64,000 nt of DNA from Xiphophorus maculatus (taxonomy: Eukaryota; Chordata; Actinopteri; Cyprinodontiformes; Poeciliidae), in NCBI RefSeq assembly GCF_002775205.1, contig NC_036459.1, forward strand, positions 18,398,312-18,462,311. The letters are read 5' to 3'. The notes under the pieces are model-generated. The model made no database searches and was not told where the DNA came from. It was given only the letters and a program-made list of their open reading frames with translations. The position numbers and the translations under genes were made by a program. Positions 26,040 to 38,500 of this stretch are shown here, piece by piece; the stretch's first letter is position 1; every line of letters begins with the position of its first letter.

Positions 26040-26400
26040 TTTGAAAGTCAGATTACTGTTCATTTAAAAGTTGCTGCATTTGCCAGGAAAAGGTTTTGAT
26101 GGAGAGGAGCATGTTGGCTGTGCCTGTTGGAAACATGCCAAATCTTTTCTGCCACTGCCAAACAGCTGTTGGTGGAGGCAGTGTGATGATGTGGGGTGGA
26201 ATCTCCCTTTAGTGGAAAAACATGACGTACAACTATTCAACCAGAAGAACCAGAAGTATGGCTGTGGCTGAAAGATAAGTGAGTGCCAAAAAAGTCCGGC
26301 TGAAGTTTATTAACGTCCAGTCACATTTTCTACAACTAATGGTCGGACATGAAATCAGAAAATGCTTCAAAAAAGTATCAGTCTGATGGCATGCAGAGTT
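26040..26400 (+). mobile_element. Tc1/mariner transposase remnant
   Basis: At 26171-26209 the frame reads GGGSVMMWGGISL followed by a stop. GGGSVMxWGGIS is a hallmark of Tc1-like transposases. The sequence around it is diverged and full of stops, and no terminal repeats were found. Confidence 0.55.
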
Positions 26401-27629
26401 ACGGGAACCACATGTTGCAGCTCTTGCACAAAACACAAAAGCTGGCATTTTAACAGGGTTGTGTAACTCTTCAGATTCTGTCATTCATCTTCAGAATTTC
26501 AGATCGCTGATGACAAGAGCAATAAAATTCTAATCCCATTGTAATATTGTGGTTCTGTTGTGGAGCAAGTACCACGTTGTAAAACTCAACAGAGATTCTC
26601 CTCTGATAACAGCAGCCCTTTTTCAAGCATTTTGGCTTCAGAGTAAAGATACCAGCCTAAATGTTGGGTTGTTATCATTTCTTGATCAGTGCCATGCGTT
26701 TGAATGTAGCATTCACACCGTCTGCTCAGATAACCTTGCAACATTTTCTCATTTCTGTCTCACACTCTGGCTCACAGTCACTTTGTTACACTTGTTTATC
26801 AGAGGTTTGTAATTTAGCCATTGCTAGATGCTTTTGCCTTTATTGTATCTGTTTGTCTTGTAGTTGTGGAATGCTTGAACTCACTCACCTTTATCCGGAT
26901 CAGGTAAATCCTCTGATACCCATTGACATCACTGTTGTGGCGTGCATTGAAATCTATCAGACCTGAGACCCTTTATTGTTGCGGTTATCAGTCTGATAGC
27001 ACCTTGCCTTGTTTCTTAGAAGCACAGCCTCCCCTGTGTGTCTCTCTGCTTTCTGGTCACACCTCCAGGACAGTCGGCGACATTCTGTGTGACACATTTC
27101 ATTTCAACTTCTTGTTCTCATTTCTTAGTATCAGTGAGACTGAACAGTGTCCAGCTTCGGCCATGTTTCTGTCTGCTGAAGACTCTTACTTGAGTGCGAC
27201 TCGGCCTGCCTAGATAGAGCCGTCAAGGCAGTTTATAGTTTTTTAAAGTCTTATCTTATGCTTTATAAACATCTCCAGAGGTTTCTGCATCTCAGAGTGT
27301 CTGTGGGTTCTCTCCAGGTACTCCAGCTTCCTCCCACAGTCCCAAAACATGACTGGTATGTTAACTGGTACTTTAAGGTGTGTTGTTATTTGCCGGCCTC
27401 CTGTCTACGGTCAGCCCCAGCTCTTGTCCAAAGACTGCTACCTACTTGAACATAGTGTTTTTAAACTTACATATGCTTATTAATATTAATTGATTAGGAT
27501 ACTTTTCACTTCCATTTTTGCAGACATTTTGAAGTAATTCTACTTTTACCCAAGAACACCTTTTGGCTACGCTGTCCTCTTCTGTGTATTAGCAACATTC
27601 TTTGTTATTTCATGAGTGATGTTAGTAGA

Positions 27630-27970
27630 TTGGATTCAGTTCAATTCAGTTTATTTCTGTAGCATCAATTGACCAGAAATGTCACCTTGAGGCACTTTAC
27701 AAAATAAACTCTGTACACATACGTACCAATCAATACTAGTTATTAAACAGTGCATTAAGCTCCAGTTATTAGTTAAAAACCTTTCAGTTTAGTTTATATC
27801 TGTTGGGACCATCAGGACCAATCAGATCTCTGATGTATTATGGAGATGATTATTAACAGCTTTACATGTGAGAAGGAGAATCTTAAATTCTATTCTGGAT
27901 TTAACACGGAGCCAATGAAGAAAAGCTTAAATAGGAGAAATATGATCTCTCCTTTTTAATTTTCATCAGG
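27630..27970 (-). mobile_element. L2-like LINE 3' fragment
   Basis: It begins with a tail-type sequence (TTCAATTCAGTTTATTTCTG, GAGGCACTTTACAAA) and continues into wording (GAGAATCTTAAATTCTATTC, ACACGGAGCCAATGAAG) typical of the complement of the C-terminal region of fish L2 ORF2. Stops are frequent; a dead fragment. Confidence 0.5.
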
Positions 27971-28314
27971 ATTTGGGTGAGGAGGAGGAGGAACCATGTT
28001 GTTGTAGTTGTATGCGGTTCTCTCAAGTGTTGCAATGGCCTCTGTTTGTGAAAAGAATAGATTCTTAAAATTTTGAGTATGTTTCACCATTTCAATCATC
28101 TAATTTAATAAACACATCAAACGAACTGTTTTCGAACAACTCTGAAACCCGGAAAGTTTAGGAAATAGTACAGATCCAAAAGTTCACTCTGTTCAGTCAC
28201 ACCATGCTTGTGAAAATTTCATGAAATTCCACTTAACTCCGGGCACACAGGTGCTAATTGCAGGCTAAAGTTTACTTTGTTGTGCTATAACATCAGTTCA
28301 AGTTTATATGTGTG

Positions 28315-28756
28315 ATGAAGCCTAGGCGCAAATTCAAACTGGAAGACTCTTTTATCCCCACCGGGACCCGTTAATTGAAGCGACCTGCCCACAATCGTCG
28401 ACCTATCAACGCCGGACCAAGCCACGTCACGTCCAATCATCGACCAAGTCCCAGCTGATAAGGACCTTCATTCATGGTGTTCTTCGCTCTCCAGCCGAGC
28501 TCAACCCACCACCACCCCTTCTCCTCCATTCGCCCGGTCCTGAGGCCCGCACCCTCCTTCAACCTCCACCACCAGTGCCGGGCCCTGGGGGATGACGTTC
28601 CTAACAGCATCGGGGATGCTCATCTGAAGCCTATCGCTAATGCTGCGATAACCGTTATCCCCAGCCGGGGCCCGAGCGCCAAAGACTTTAAATTCTGTTT
28701 GTCAATAAACTCTTCTAATTGTCTTCTTATCTCCGTCTGAGTCTCTCCAGATTGAA
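28315..28756. repeat. LTR-like interspersed repeat, copy 2
   Basis: A 442-bp copy of 11325-11765 in the same orientation. By eye there are about four substitutions and one 1-bp indel (an extra G near 28616), roughly 1% divergence, which points to recent activity. Same AATAAA near the end (28704). An 88-codon plus-strand frame (28474-28740) is open only in this copy and is not conserved across the indel, so it is not called as a gene. Confidence 0.7.
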
Positions 28757-30140
28757 TTACTGTTATGTGCAGAACGTGTGGGAATTTATGACACCAGTCT
28801 TATAACAATATGGACTCATTCTTGAATTGGCGGTTAAATGTTGTCGAAAAAATGCTAAGGCCAACAAACCCCTCGTGAAAAACTTCCTGACCCGCTACGG
28901 CGCGTTGCTGCCTATAGGGGGTGCTGTCACGGTTGCTTAGAGACAGACTGCACCCGCTGCGCTGCTCACTGTCTGCGCCGTTTTTAAACGGCCTCACCAC
29001 GTCGTCGGAAGCGAAAACTTGCAAAAATACAGACGTGAGTAGGAAGATACACATCCCTGGCAGAACAGCGACAGCGAGGATAAATACAAGGCAAATTTGA
29101 AAATGTAACATAATGTTATGATTCAGCTTCCTGTTGTGCTTTCAGTAGAATATTGTGGGTCGATTGTCTTGGATGTTGAGTTTAAATTATTACTATTACA
29201 ATAGTCTTAGCCAATTTTATGTTTAATAGATTAACTGTTAGTTTGTATGGTTATATGTGGTATTTATGTTTGATTTAGAGTAACATTTTTTTAAACGAAG
29301 AATGCAATATGCAGTGCCACGCATTGCATGATTTTTAAACGAGGCCAACTGGTTAAAAAAAAATTGTTGACTAAATTGACTCAAGATTTTATTTTACTAA
29401 AATTTTATTAGAATTAGTTGACTAAAGATAAAACCATTCTAATCACTAAATTATGTCTAAAACTAAATGATATTTTAGTCAACAGGCCAAGGCTAAAACT
29501 AAATAAAAATTTGTTGTCAAAGTGAACAATGCATTATAGTATCAGTGGCGTTTTGGGTTGGACCAAATTTTACACGACCTGTAACCATTGGTCTTCATGG
29601 TCTTCACTTATTTATAAAAGCATGCCATGTGGAAAATGGTTAACATTGTTCCAACCACTATCAAACATTAATCCCCTCACTGTAATTTATCACTCAGCAT
29701 CATGTCACATAAAAAAAGATCGTTTTAAAATACTATCTCGCGACAAACACGCAATCAGCCCATACTGATTTATTAGGGTTGTTCATGTGTGATAAGAAAT
29801 TTACCTGAGAGTGCAGTCAAAATCGTGCAGAATCACTGTCTTATTAAAACTATTACACAACCGTTTGATCAGAAAATCACATGAAGGAAAACAGATTTGA
29901 CTCCTAAAAAAAAAATCAAATCAAAACAAAAAAAAAAAGCTAGGAAGAAAAAAAAGCTCACGTTTCCCACGAAGCAGAGCCCAGCCTGTGCTGGATCCTC
30001 AGCAGAGCCGTGATGGATGCTGCCACCGCTTCCTTCAGCTGAGGTCATTCACACACTGCAATGTTTGCATTTCAGCCTGAATACAGTAAATGAATCATCC
30101 ACAGGAAGTCTGACTAATCTCAACACTTTGATTCTTCATT
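28757..30140. other. Intergenic DNA; short GC-rich island and decayed hAT-type ends
   Basis: 28860-29045 is GC- and CpG-rich against an AT-rich background and carries a 103-codon minus-strand frame (29111-28800) with a hydrophobic N-terminus. No other gene evidence. 29340-29520 is rich in CTAAAACTAAA / GACTAAA motifs typical of a decayed fish DNA transposon; similar sequence recurs near 35140-35300 and 47330-47400. Confidence 0.4.
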
Positions 30141-33100
30141 GGGGCCTGCCATGCAAAGCAATGGCAGGAACCTATTACTATTGTCGGAGAGAAGCGTCTC
30201 TTTAATCTTTATTTTTCTTCCGTAACCGTTAATGCGGCTCGTACCGCTGGGTGCACACCTACAAATGAGGTATCAAAACGTGCAGAAAATTCACGCCATT
30301 GGAGCTATTACTTCTGGTGGGATTTGGGCTTAACGTGGCGACATAATTCGCAAAAAACTACGAAAAAAACCCCATTATAACTCAATGGGAAAAATCCTAG
30401 AAATACCCTATTTTTGAGGATTTGCTGTGTCGTCACAAATTCACCTAGAAATGCCATTCAAATTTCATTTTGTAGATACGTCTGTGATCTCTTCGAAAGT
30501 GAAGACGGCTCGTCGATACCAGTTACGGTTTGTCCACAATTTGCCTCTAAGCGACCCAAACTTTCTCATTTTTGCTGAAATTACAGTGACAGCCCATCTC
30601 GGTTCATATCTGGGCACAACATTTCTTTCTCTCATCGCTGTAAATGCTCTGAGTGAGGTACAGATATGAATCTCGGGACTATCGCAGAAGACACATTGAA
30701 CTGTCATACGCTCGAAACGCTTTTCGAATATGTATTACGGTTCCCGAACAAGAAGGATTTGTTTCCAATGCTTTTTTTCAGTAAAGTGTGTTTGCTCAAA
30801 CACACTTGTGTGTTTGAGAGCTCACAGCTCAGAGCTCACACCTGCTGAGACCATTATTTGCCATAGCAACGGAACTCAAGAGGCTATTGGCTGCTGATTT
30901 GGACTACGAATACGCATCGCTGTAGTTCTATCTATCCTCAGTTGAAACAGATCAGGACTGAGAACTGGCCTTTAGAACTACTGCTGCTATGGGCTGTATA
31001 TAACTGATTTAACTCAGTAACTGTTACACATGGGATTAGTTTGGAACTTTAAAATGGAGCATAATAATAATTTCAAAATAAAAGCCTTGAATAGTTTTAC
31101 ATCAGGTAATTGCTGTTTTTGGCTTTATTTGACGTTTTCATCCAAAGCACTGTTACACATGGGATTACTTTGGAACTTTAAAATGGAGAATAATAATAAT
31201 TTCAAAATAAAAGCCTTGAATATTTTTACATCAGGTAATTGCTTTTTTTGGCCGTATATGACTTTTTCATCCAAAGCAATGTTACACATGGGATTAGTTT
31301 GGAACTTTAAAATGGAGAATAATAATTTCAAAATAAAAGCCTTGAATATTTTACATGACGTAATTGCTCTTTTTGGCCGTATATGACTTTTTCATCCGAA
31401 GCAATGTTACACATGGGATTAGTTCGGAACTTTAAAATGGAGCATAATAATAATTTCAAAATAAAAGCCTTGAATATTTTTACATCAGGTAATTGCTGTT
31501 TTTGGCTTTATGTGACTTTTTCATCCAAAGCACTGTTACACATGGTATTAGTTTGGCCCTTTGAAATGAATATTAACAAAAATTTCAAAATAAAAGCCTT
31601 GAATATTTTTACATCATGTAATTGCTCTTTTTGGCTTTATTTGACTTTTTCATCCAAAGCACTGTTACACGTGGTATTAGTTTGGCCCTTTGAAATGAAG
31701 CTTAACAAAAGTTTCAAAATAAAAGCCTTGAATATTTTTACATGACGTAATTGCTCTTTTTGGCTTTATTTGACTTTTTCATCCAAAGCACTCTTACACA
31801 TGGGATTAGTTCGGAACTTTAAAATGGAGCATAATAATAATTTCAAAATAAAAGCCTTGAATATTTTTACATCAGGTAATTGCTGTTTTTGGCTTTATGT
31901 GACTTTTTCATCCAAAGCACTGTTACACGTGGTATTAGTTTGGCCCTCTGAAATGAAGCATACTGAAAATTTCAAAATAAAAGCCTTGAATATTTTTACA
32001 TCATGTAATTGCTTTTTTTGGCCGTATATGACTTTTTCATCCACAGCACTGTTACACATGGGATTAGTTTGGAACTTTAAAATGGAGCAAAGTAATAATT
32101 TCAAAATAAAAGCCTTGAATAGTTTTTACATCATGCAATTGCTGTTTTTGGCTTTGTATGACTTTTTCATCCAAAGCACTGTTACACATGGTATTAGTTT
32201 GGCCCTTTGAAATGAAGATTAACAAAAATTTCAAAATAAAAGCCTTGAATATTTTGACATCATGTAATTGCTCTTTTTGGCTTTATTTGACTTTTTCATC
32301 CAAAGCACTGTTACACATGGTATTAGTTTGGCCCTTTGAAATGAAGCATACTGAAAATTTCAAAATAAAAGCCTTGAATATTTTTACATGACGTAATTGC
32401 TCTTTTTGGCTTTATTTGACTTTTTCATCCAAAGCACTCTTACACGTGGTATTAGTTCAGAACTTTAAAATGAAGCATACTGAAAATTTCAAAATAAAAG
32501 CCTTGAATATTTTTACATCAGCTACTTGTGTTTTGAGCATTATATAACTATTTTAACCGAAGGACTATTACGCATGGGATTAGTTTGGCCCTTTGAAATG
32601 AAGCATCCTTCAAATTTCAAAATAAAAGCCTTGAATATTTTTACATGACGTAATTGCTCTTTTTGGCTTTATTTGACTTTTTCATCCAAAGCACTGTTAC
32701 ACATGGTATTAGTTTGGCCCTTTGAAATGAAGATTAACAAAAATTTCAAAATAAAAGCCTTGAATATTTTGACATCATGTAATTGCTCTTTTTGGCTTTA
32801 TTTGACATTTTCATCCAAAGCACTGTTACACATGGTATTAGTTTGGCCCTTTGAAATGAAGCATACTGAAAATTTCAAAATAAAAGCCTTGAATATTTTT
32901 ACATGACGTAATTGCTCTTTTTGGCTTTATTTGACTTTTTCATCCAAAGCACTCTTACACGTGGTATTAGTTTGGCCCTTTGAAATGAAGCTTAACAAAA
33001 GTTTCAAAATAAAAGCCTTGAATATTTTACATGACGTAATTGCTCTTTTTGGCCGTATATGACTTTTTCATCCAAAGCACTGTTACACGTGGTATTAGTT

Positions 33101-34209
33101 TGGCCCTTTGAAATGAAGCTTAACAAAAGTTTCAAAATAAAAGCCTTGAATATTTTACATGACGTAATTGCTCTTTTTGGCCGTATATGACTTTTTCATC
33201 CAAAGCAATGTTACACATGGGATTAGTTCGGAACTTTAAAATGGAGCATAATAATAATTTCAAAATAAAAGCCTTGAATATTTTTACATCAGGTAATTGC
33301 TGTTTTTGGCTTTATTTGACGTTTTCATCCAAAGCACTGTTACACATGGGATTACTTTGGAACTTTAAAATGGAGAATAATAATAATTTCAAAATAAAAG
33401 CCTTGAATATTTTTACATCAGGTAATTGCTTTTTTTGGCCGTATATGACTTTTTCATCCAAAGCAATGTTACACATGGGATTAGTTTGGAACTTTAAAAT
33501 GGAGAATAATAATTTCAAAATAAAAGCCTTGAATATTTTTACATCAGGTAATTGCTGTTTTTGGCTTTATTTGACGTTTTCATCCAAAGCACTGTTACAC
33601 ATGGGATTACTTTGGAACTTTAAAATGGAGAATAATAATAATTTCAAAATAAAAGCCTTGAATATTTTTACATCAGGTAATTGCTGTTTTTGGCTTTATA
33701 TGACTTTTTCATCCAAAGCACTGTTACACATGGGATTAGTTTGGAACTTTAAAATGGAGCATAATAATAATTTCAAAATAAAAGCCTTGAATATTTTTAC
33801 ATCAGGTAATTGCTCTTTTTGGCTTTATTTGACTTTTTCATCCAAAGCACTGTTACACGTGGTATTAGTTTGGCCCTTTGAAATGAAGCATACTGAAAAT
33901 TTCAAAATAAAAGCCTTGAATATTTTTACATCAGCTACTTGTGTTTTGAGCATTATATAACTATTTTAACCCAAGGACTATTACGCATGGGATTAGTTTG
34001 GCCCTTTGAAATGAAGTTTAACAAAACTTCCAAAATAAAAGCCTCGACAACATTTTAAATCGTACCGAACGGTGCACGTCCGCCTCGCTTAACGTTCTTG
34101 CGGTTCTCCGCGTGCCACTGCTTACGTCGCGGCGTTCTTTGGCGTCGACGCCGATTTGTGGCGCGACGACGCCGGGCCCGAACCCCACGGCCGCGCCTTG
34201 GCAGGCCCC
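30141..34209. mobile_element. DNA-transposon-like element with an internal satellite
   Basis: The ends are perfect 11-bp inverted repeats: GGGGCCTGCCA at 30141-30151 and TGGCAGGCCCC at 34199-34209. The left 0.85 kb is unique sequence without a transposase. The middle 3 kb is a 129-bp tandem array. The right 150 bp is strikingly GC- and CpG-rich (GTCGCGGCG, GACGCCGGGCCCG). No intact ORF with transposase signatures, so it would be non-autonomous. The superfamily cannot be assigned by eye and no clear target-site duplication flanks the ends. Confidence 0.6.
31009..34050. repeat. 129-bp minisatellite/satellite array (about 23 units)
   Basis: Each unit contains TTACACATGGGATTAGTTTGG, TTTCAAAATAAAAGCCTTGAA and GACTTTTTCATCCAAAGCA. 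Most units are 129 bp, a few 126-131. Two main variants alternate: one with AACTTTAAAATGGAGCATAA, the other with CCCTTTGAAATGAAGCATAC. Because 129 is 43 codons, long open frames (up to 257 aa at 33187-33960) run through the array. These are repeat artefacts unless transcription shows otherwise. Higher-order duplications are visible: 32158-32391 recurs at 32673-32906 (515 bp, four units), and 31125-31331 recurs at 33312-33518. Confidence 0.95.
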
Positions 34210-35586
34210 GGCTAAATTTCTTCCGAAATTTTCTAGTTAAACTTTGTACTCGTAGAATTGTTCTATTTTTATTATTTTTTCACTATTTCAGGATGACTCG
34301 GATTGAATGTTTTTTGTCTTTTCTGACTTTCTTTTGATCTTTTCTTCTCTTTTGTTTTTCTTCATTTCTAGTAGTGTCTGAAGAATTCCCTGGAAGTTCA
34401 CGTGTCTGCTCCTTCCTGTGAAAAACTACTTTACTTCCACTTTATAAAAGCAATAATGTGTCCTGACCACATCCTCCATTGCTCAAAAGAACAGATATCA
34501 GTGGGAACAATGGTCAAAGGGTAATGCAGGCGTCCAGCAGTTGCATGAAGCAGGGACCTCATCATAATTGCTGTTAATAATTACAGTCCTGATAAGCAGC
34601 TGAGGTGGCATTTATTGATGGCAGAAGAGTCTGAGGTCTCAGTTGATCCCTGGGTGTTGGAACGAGAGCAACAGAGCAAGGAAGCTTATAACTGAGTGTA
34701 TGAGGTATGTGGAATAATAGACCACTATGTGTTTAATGGGAATATAAAAAAATAAAATAAAAGTAATAGTATATAGTTCTTTGGCAGTATTTCAAATGAT
34801 TTACACGTGAAATTCAAAATTTGTTCTAGCCTAAGAGGTTTTATTGCAAAAATGAGTGTGAATTTTGTTAGTAAAAATATTTTTAATCATTTTTTTGGGA
34901 CCTACACTGGATTAAAAGGTAAAGAAAATGTCATGCAGCATGACTGACCGAAATAACAATGATTGTTTCAAAACAAGAGGAAAATTTCAGCAGGAATTTA
35001 AATCTAATTAGATCTAATTTTAGTGATATTCAAAGAGCAAAAAGTCAGATTTATAGTAAATAAGATTTTTTTTATAGGAGTATAAGTGAGCGATGGTATG
35101 AGGTAAAGTACCGTTATTCTAGGGAAGATTTCACATTTTAGTCTAAAAAAATGTACTGTGAATTTCATCGTCTATATTCTACATTTAATCAACTAAAATG
35201 ACAGGAACTAGCCTGGCAGAAACTAAAATGACCCCAAATGTCCCACTTGTAACTAGAACTACATGGTTCTGTCCCAAAAAATAGATAAATAAAAAATCAA
35301 TGCTGACTCAGACTAAATACAAAGTTGCTGTAAAAAGTGAGCATTGGTTACAATTCCAGGCGCTCCTCTCTGATTGGGAGCTAAAACAGAGGCTGTCAAA
35401 TCACATCGCCTGGTTTTTGTGTTCTGTCTGAATCTGAGGATCTGGAGCTTCTGCTTCTCGCTGTTATTAATCTTTGAAAAGTGACGTTCAAAGGTAACAC
35501 ATGTTTTCTCCTCCTGACCTAATGTGATTATTAGGTCTTAGAGTCACATAGCGGGCAGCAGCGGTCCTCCAAACAGCAAAGGCAAC
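34210..35586. other. Region upstream of slc26a3
   Basis: AT-rich. 35140-35300 carries CTAAAATGAC / ACTAAAATG motifs of a decayed DNA transposon. The slc26a3 promoter and any non-coding first exon should lie near the right end, but no TATA box or clear initiator stands out. Confidence 0.4.
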
Positions 35587-38500
35587 ATGATGCGAGCAGG
35601 AGCCGGCCATTATGTGGTGACCAGGCCATTGTACTCTGAGGACTCATTCAACGAGGAGCATAAGAAGGTCTACAGGCATCGCAAGACAATTCTGGACCAC
35701 GTCAAGCAGTACTTCAGGTACGAAATACACACACCTTTGGTCTTAAAGAAACTATTTTTTTTAAACTATCAAATGTAGACAGTCAACAAAGGCACAACTG
35801 GGCACTGAAGTATAAATTTCCACTTCAGGAGTTCACAAAGTGTCACGTTTTTAAAAATCTCAAATTTAGTAAATGGCTTTTCCAGCTTTTTTGGACATTT
35901 GAGTTGATGACATCACAAAAGGCAAAACCAAAAAAATATAGTCCAATTATCTACCGTTAGTAAATAACCTGGACAGAATATAAGTAAACAACCTTGAAGG
36001 ACAAATTGAATTAAAAACATGCAGCAAAGAACAAGAAGAAAAACAAACAAGTGTGAGAACTTCAAAGAGCTCTGATCAGGTCCCTTGTGTGATGTCATCA
36101 AAGACTTGGATGCTTAATTTTGGTAAGATATATTTTATATTGATAAAATAAACTTTTTCAGGAAAAGTAACCAAAGATAATTGAAAAACATTTTGATAAT
36201 CTTTGTTTAGGCGATAAACTATACCTAAATACAGTTTCACTAAAATCTGGATTGCAACTTTAATATTGGATTTTGGTCATTTCTGACTCTACCAAACTTT
36301 AGACTCTAACTTGAAAGCTTGAGCATTCAGTTGGGCTGAATTTAAATGAGGAACAATTGGTTGCTGAAGAAGACAAAGTGAGGAAGTTTTACTGTCATGT
36401 TGTTGAACTTCAGCTCGACTTTTACATTTTAAACAGAGGTCTTTGTTCAGGTCAGGGTTTACGATGTTTAAGGCCCAAAACCCCTGGAGATCTGCATGTA
36501 TATAGAGCCTTTAAACCTTGTTTGGCTTCTAAAAAGCAGTTAAAGTTGAGTTTCTTACTTCAACCATCCAGCCAGGCTCCCAGGCAGCACCCATATTCTA
36601 AACATCACACATTTTATATTCAGTCAGGGTTTATTGTCTGACATCAATTTCCCCACTGTGGGACAATAAAGTGTATTTCTTTTCTATATTGGAAATGTAG
36701 GAAAAGTAAATATTTACTCACAAAGTCATAGATCAGAAGATTAACAAACATGTCCTAGTTTATTGTATTGTATCCAGGCAGTGACTGACTTGCCTGTGTT
36801 TCTGTTTCGTCCGGCCTCAGATGTGACTCCAAACGGGCCAAAAACGCAGCTCTCTCTCTGCTGCCGATCATCGGCTGGATGAAAATCTACAGATTCAAAG
36901 AGTGGCTGCTCAGTGACATCGTGTCTGGTGTCAGCACAGGACTGGTGGCTGTCCTGCAAGGTAAGACTCAACGGCGCCTTCACTGAGTCCCAAACAAACG
37001 CAGCAGTAGAAGACTTCATTCTGATTGGATAGCAGCAGGTTAGACTGAGGGCTGATGGGATTTTGCTACTCATGAACATAAAATGTGCATCAGTGAAAAC
37101 ATTCCCTTTGGTAATTAGTTTTCCTCTGAATGTGCACACGGAACAAACATACCCAGAAGTGGATTGATAAATGTTCAGCCACTCTGCTTATCCACACCTC
37201 TGAGTGGACAATGGCTGGTTGTCTTAATCTAAGGATTGTTGATGATCCTGATGTCATGCTGTTGTAATTCACACAGCTGTTTGTCTCTTTTAGGTATCAT
37301 CATTAGTTTATTCCCACCTAATATTTGGCCCAAATTTATGACTGATGCCTGCAAAGTTCAGGAATAACTTGGTCATTTTTGACCTTAAATAGCATTGCAA
37401 AATAGTTTTTAGTGATAATATGACTATAAAAAACCCCAATGGATATTAATATCAATAAACATAACTAATCAGACGTAACTTGGAAGAGTTAGATGTTGTG
37501 AAGCAAGATATAAAGTCCAAAGGTTTTTAATGATATTTGATAAGCTACAGATTGGATTGGTTTTATTGTTGATTATCATAATTGGTGTCGTGTTTGGAAC
37601 GCTGCATTGGCAATAAAGGTTTTGATAGAATAGAAATAGAATAAAGGTTTCAACCTTCACCTCAGTGAGTGTTTACTCTTCTGTCCTCCTCTCTTGGGCA
37701 GTACCTAAAGGCTCTGCTCACTGGTCCATACTTTTCTCTCTGCATGCTGTTGTATAGCTATATGTCAAGGAAGCACTACGGCTACACAGATGACACCCAT
37801 ATTTATATATAATTAGTGTTATGCAAAATTCAATATAGGGCACCTTTGATCTGTCTCAGTATTAATGATTACAAAAAATAAATGATTATTTTAATGGTTC
37901 TCAAAAAGCTCCTACATTGAAACTGGGTCGTCTAGAGACATTCATAAAATCCTGTCTCAACACTTTTTGTGTAATATTCAACTGTGATGAACAAAAATGG
38001 TAAAAAAATAAAAATAAAAAACATATTTCTTTAAACTTAGGTTTCTATCAAAGAAAAGAAAAGTTTCTCAATGACATTCATAAATCATGAAATTATTTGT
38101 GTTGGATTAAACATATTTTCCTCTCAGTATTTTATCATATTACAAATTAGTAAGTCTTTTGTTACCTTTCCTATCTAATGTAATGTGTAATCAAAGCTTC
38201 TTCTTTTGCTATCTAATGTACTCTTCTGGTCACCAGCTGTCGTTTCTAATGAGCCTTTAAAATAAACGTAACCTGCTTTGACTAAAAGTCATTACCAACG
38301 TACCGTAACTCTGATAACATTGTTGTGTTGAAGGTCTTGCCTACTGCTTGCTGGCCTCTCTGCCTCCCTGGTATGGACTCTTTGCTGCCTTCTTTCCAAT
38401 CATCACCTACTTTTTCTTGGGCACCTCTCGTCACATCTCAGTGGGTAAGGCTGACATTCAGAAAACAAAATGTCTGTGAAAAAGTTCTCTACTTTGTGCT

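Noticed and set aside
33187..33960. 257-codon ORF as a repetitive protein gene
   Set aside because: Lies wholly in the 129-bp satellite, whose period keeps frames open; neighbouring units break the frame and there is no gene context.
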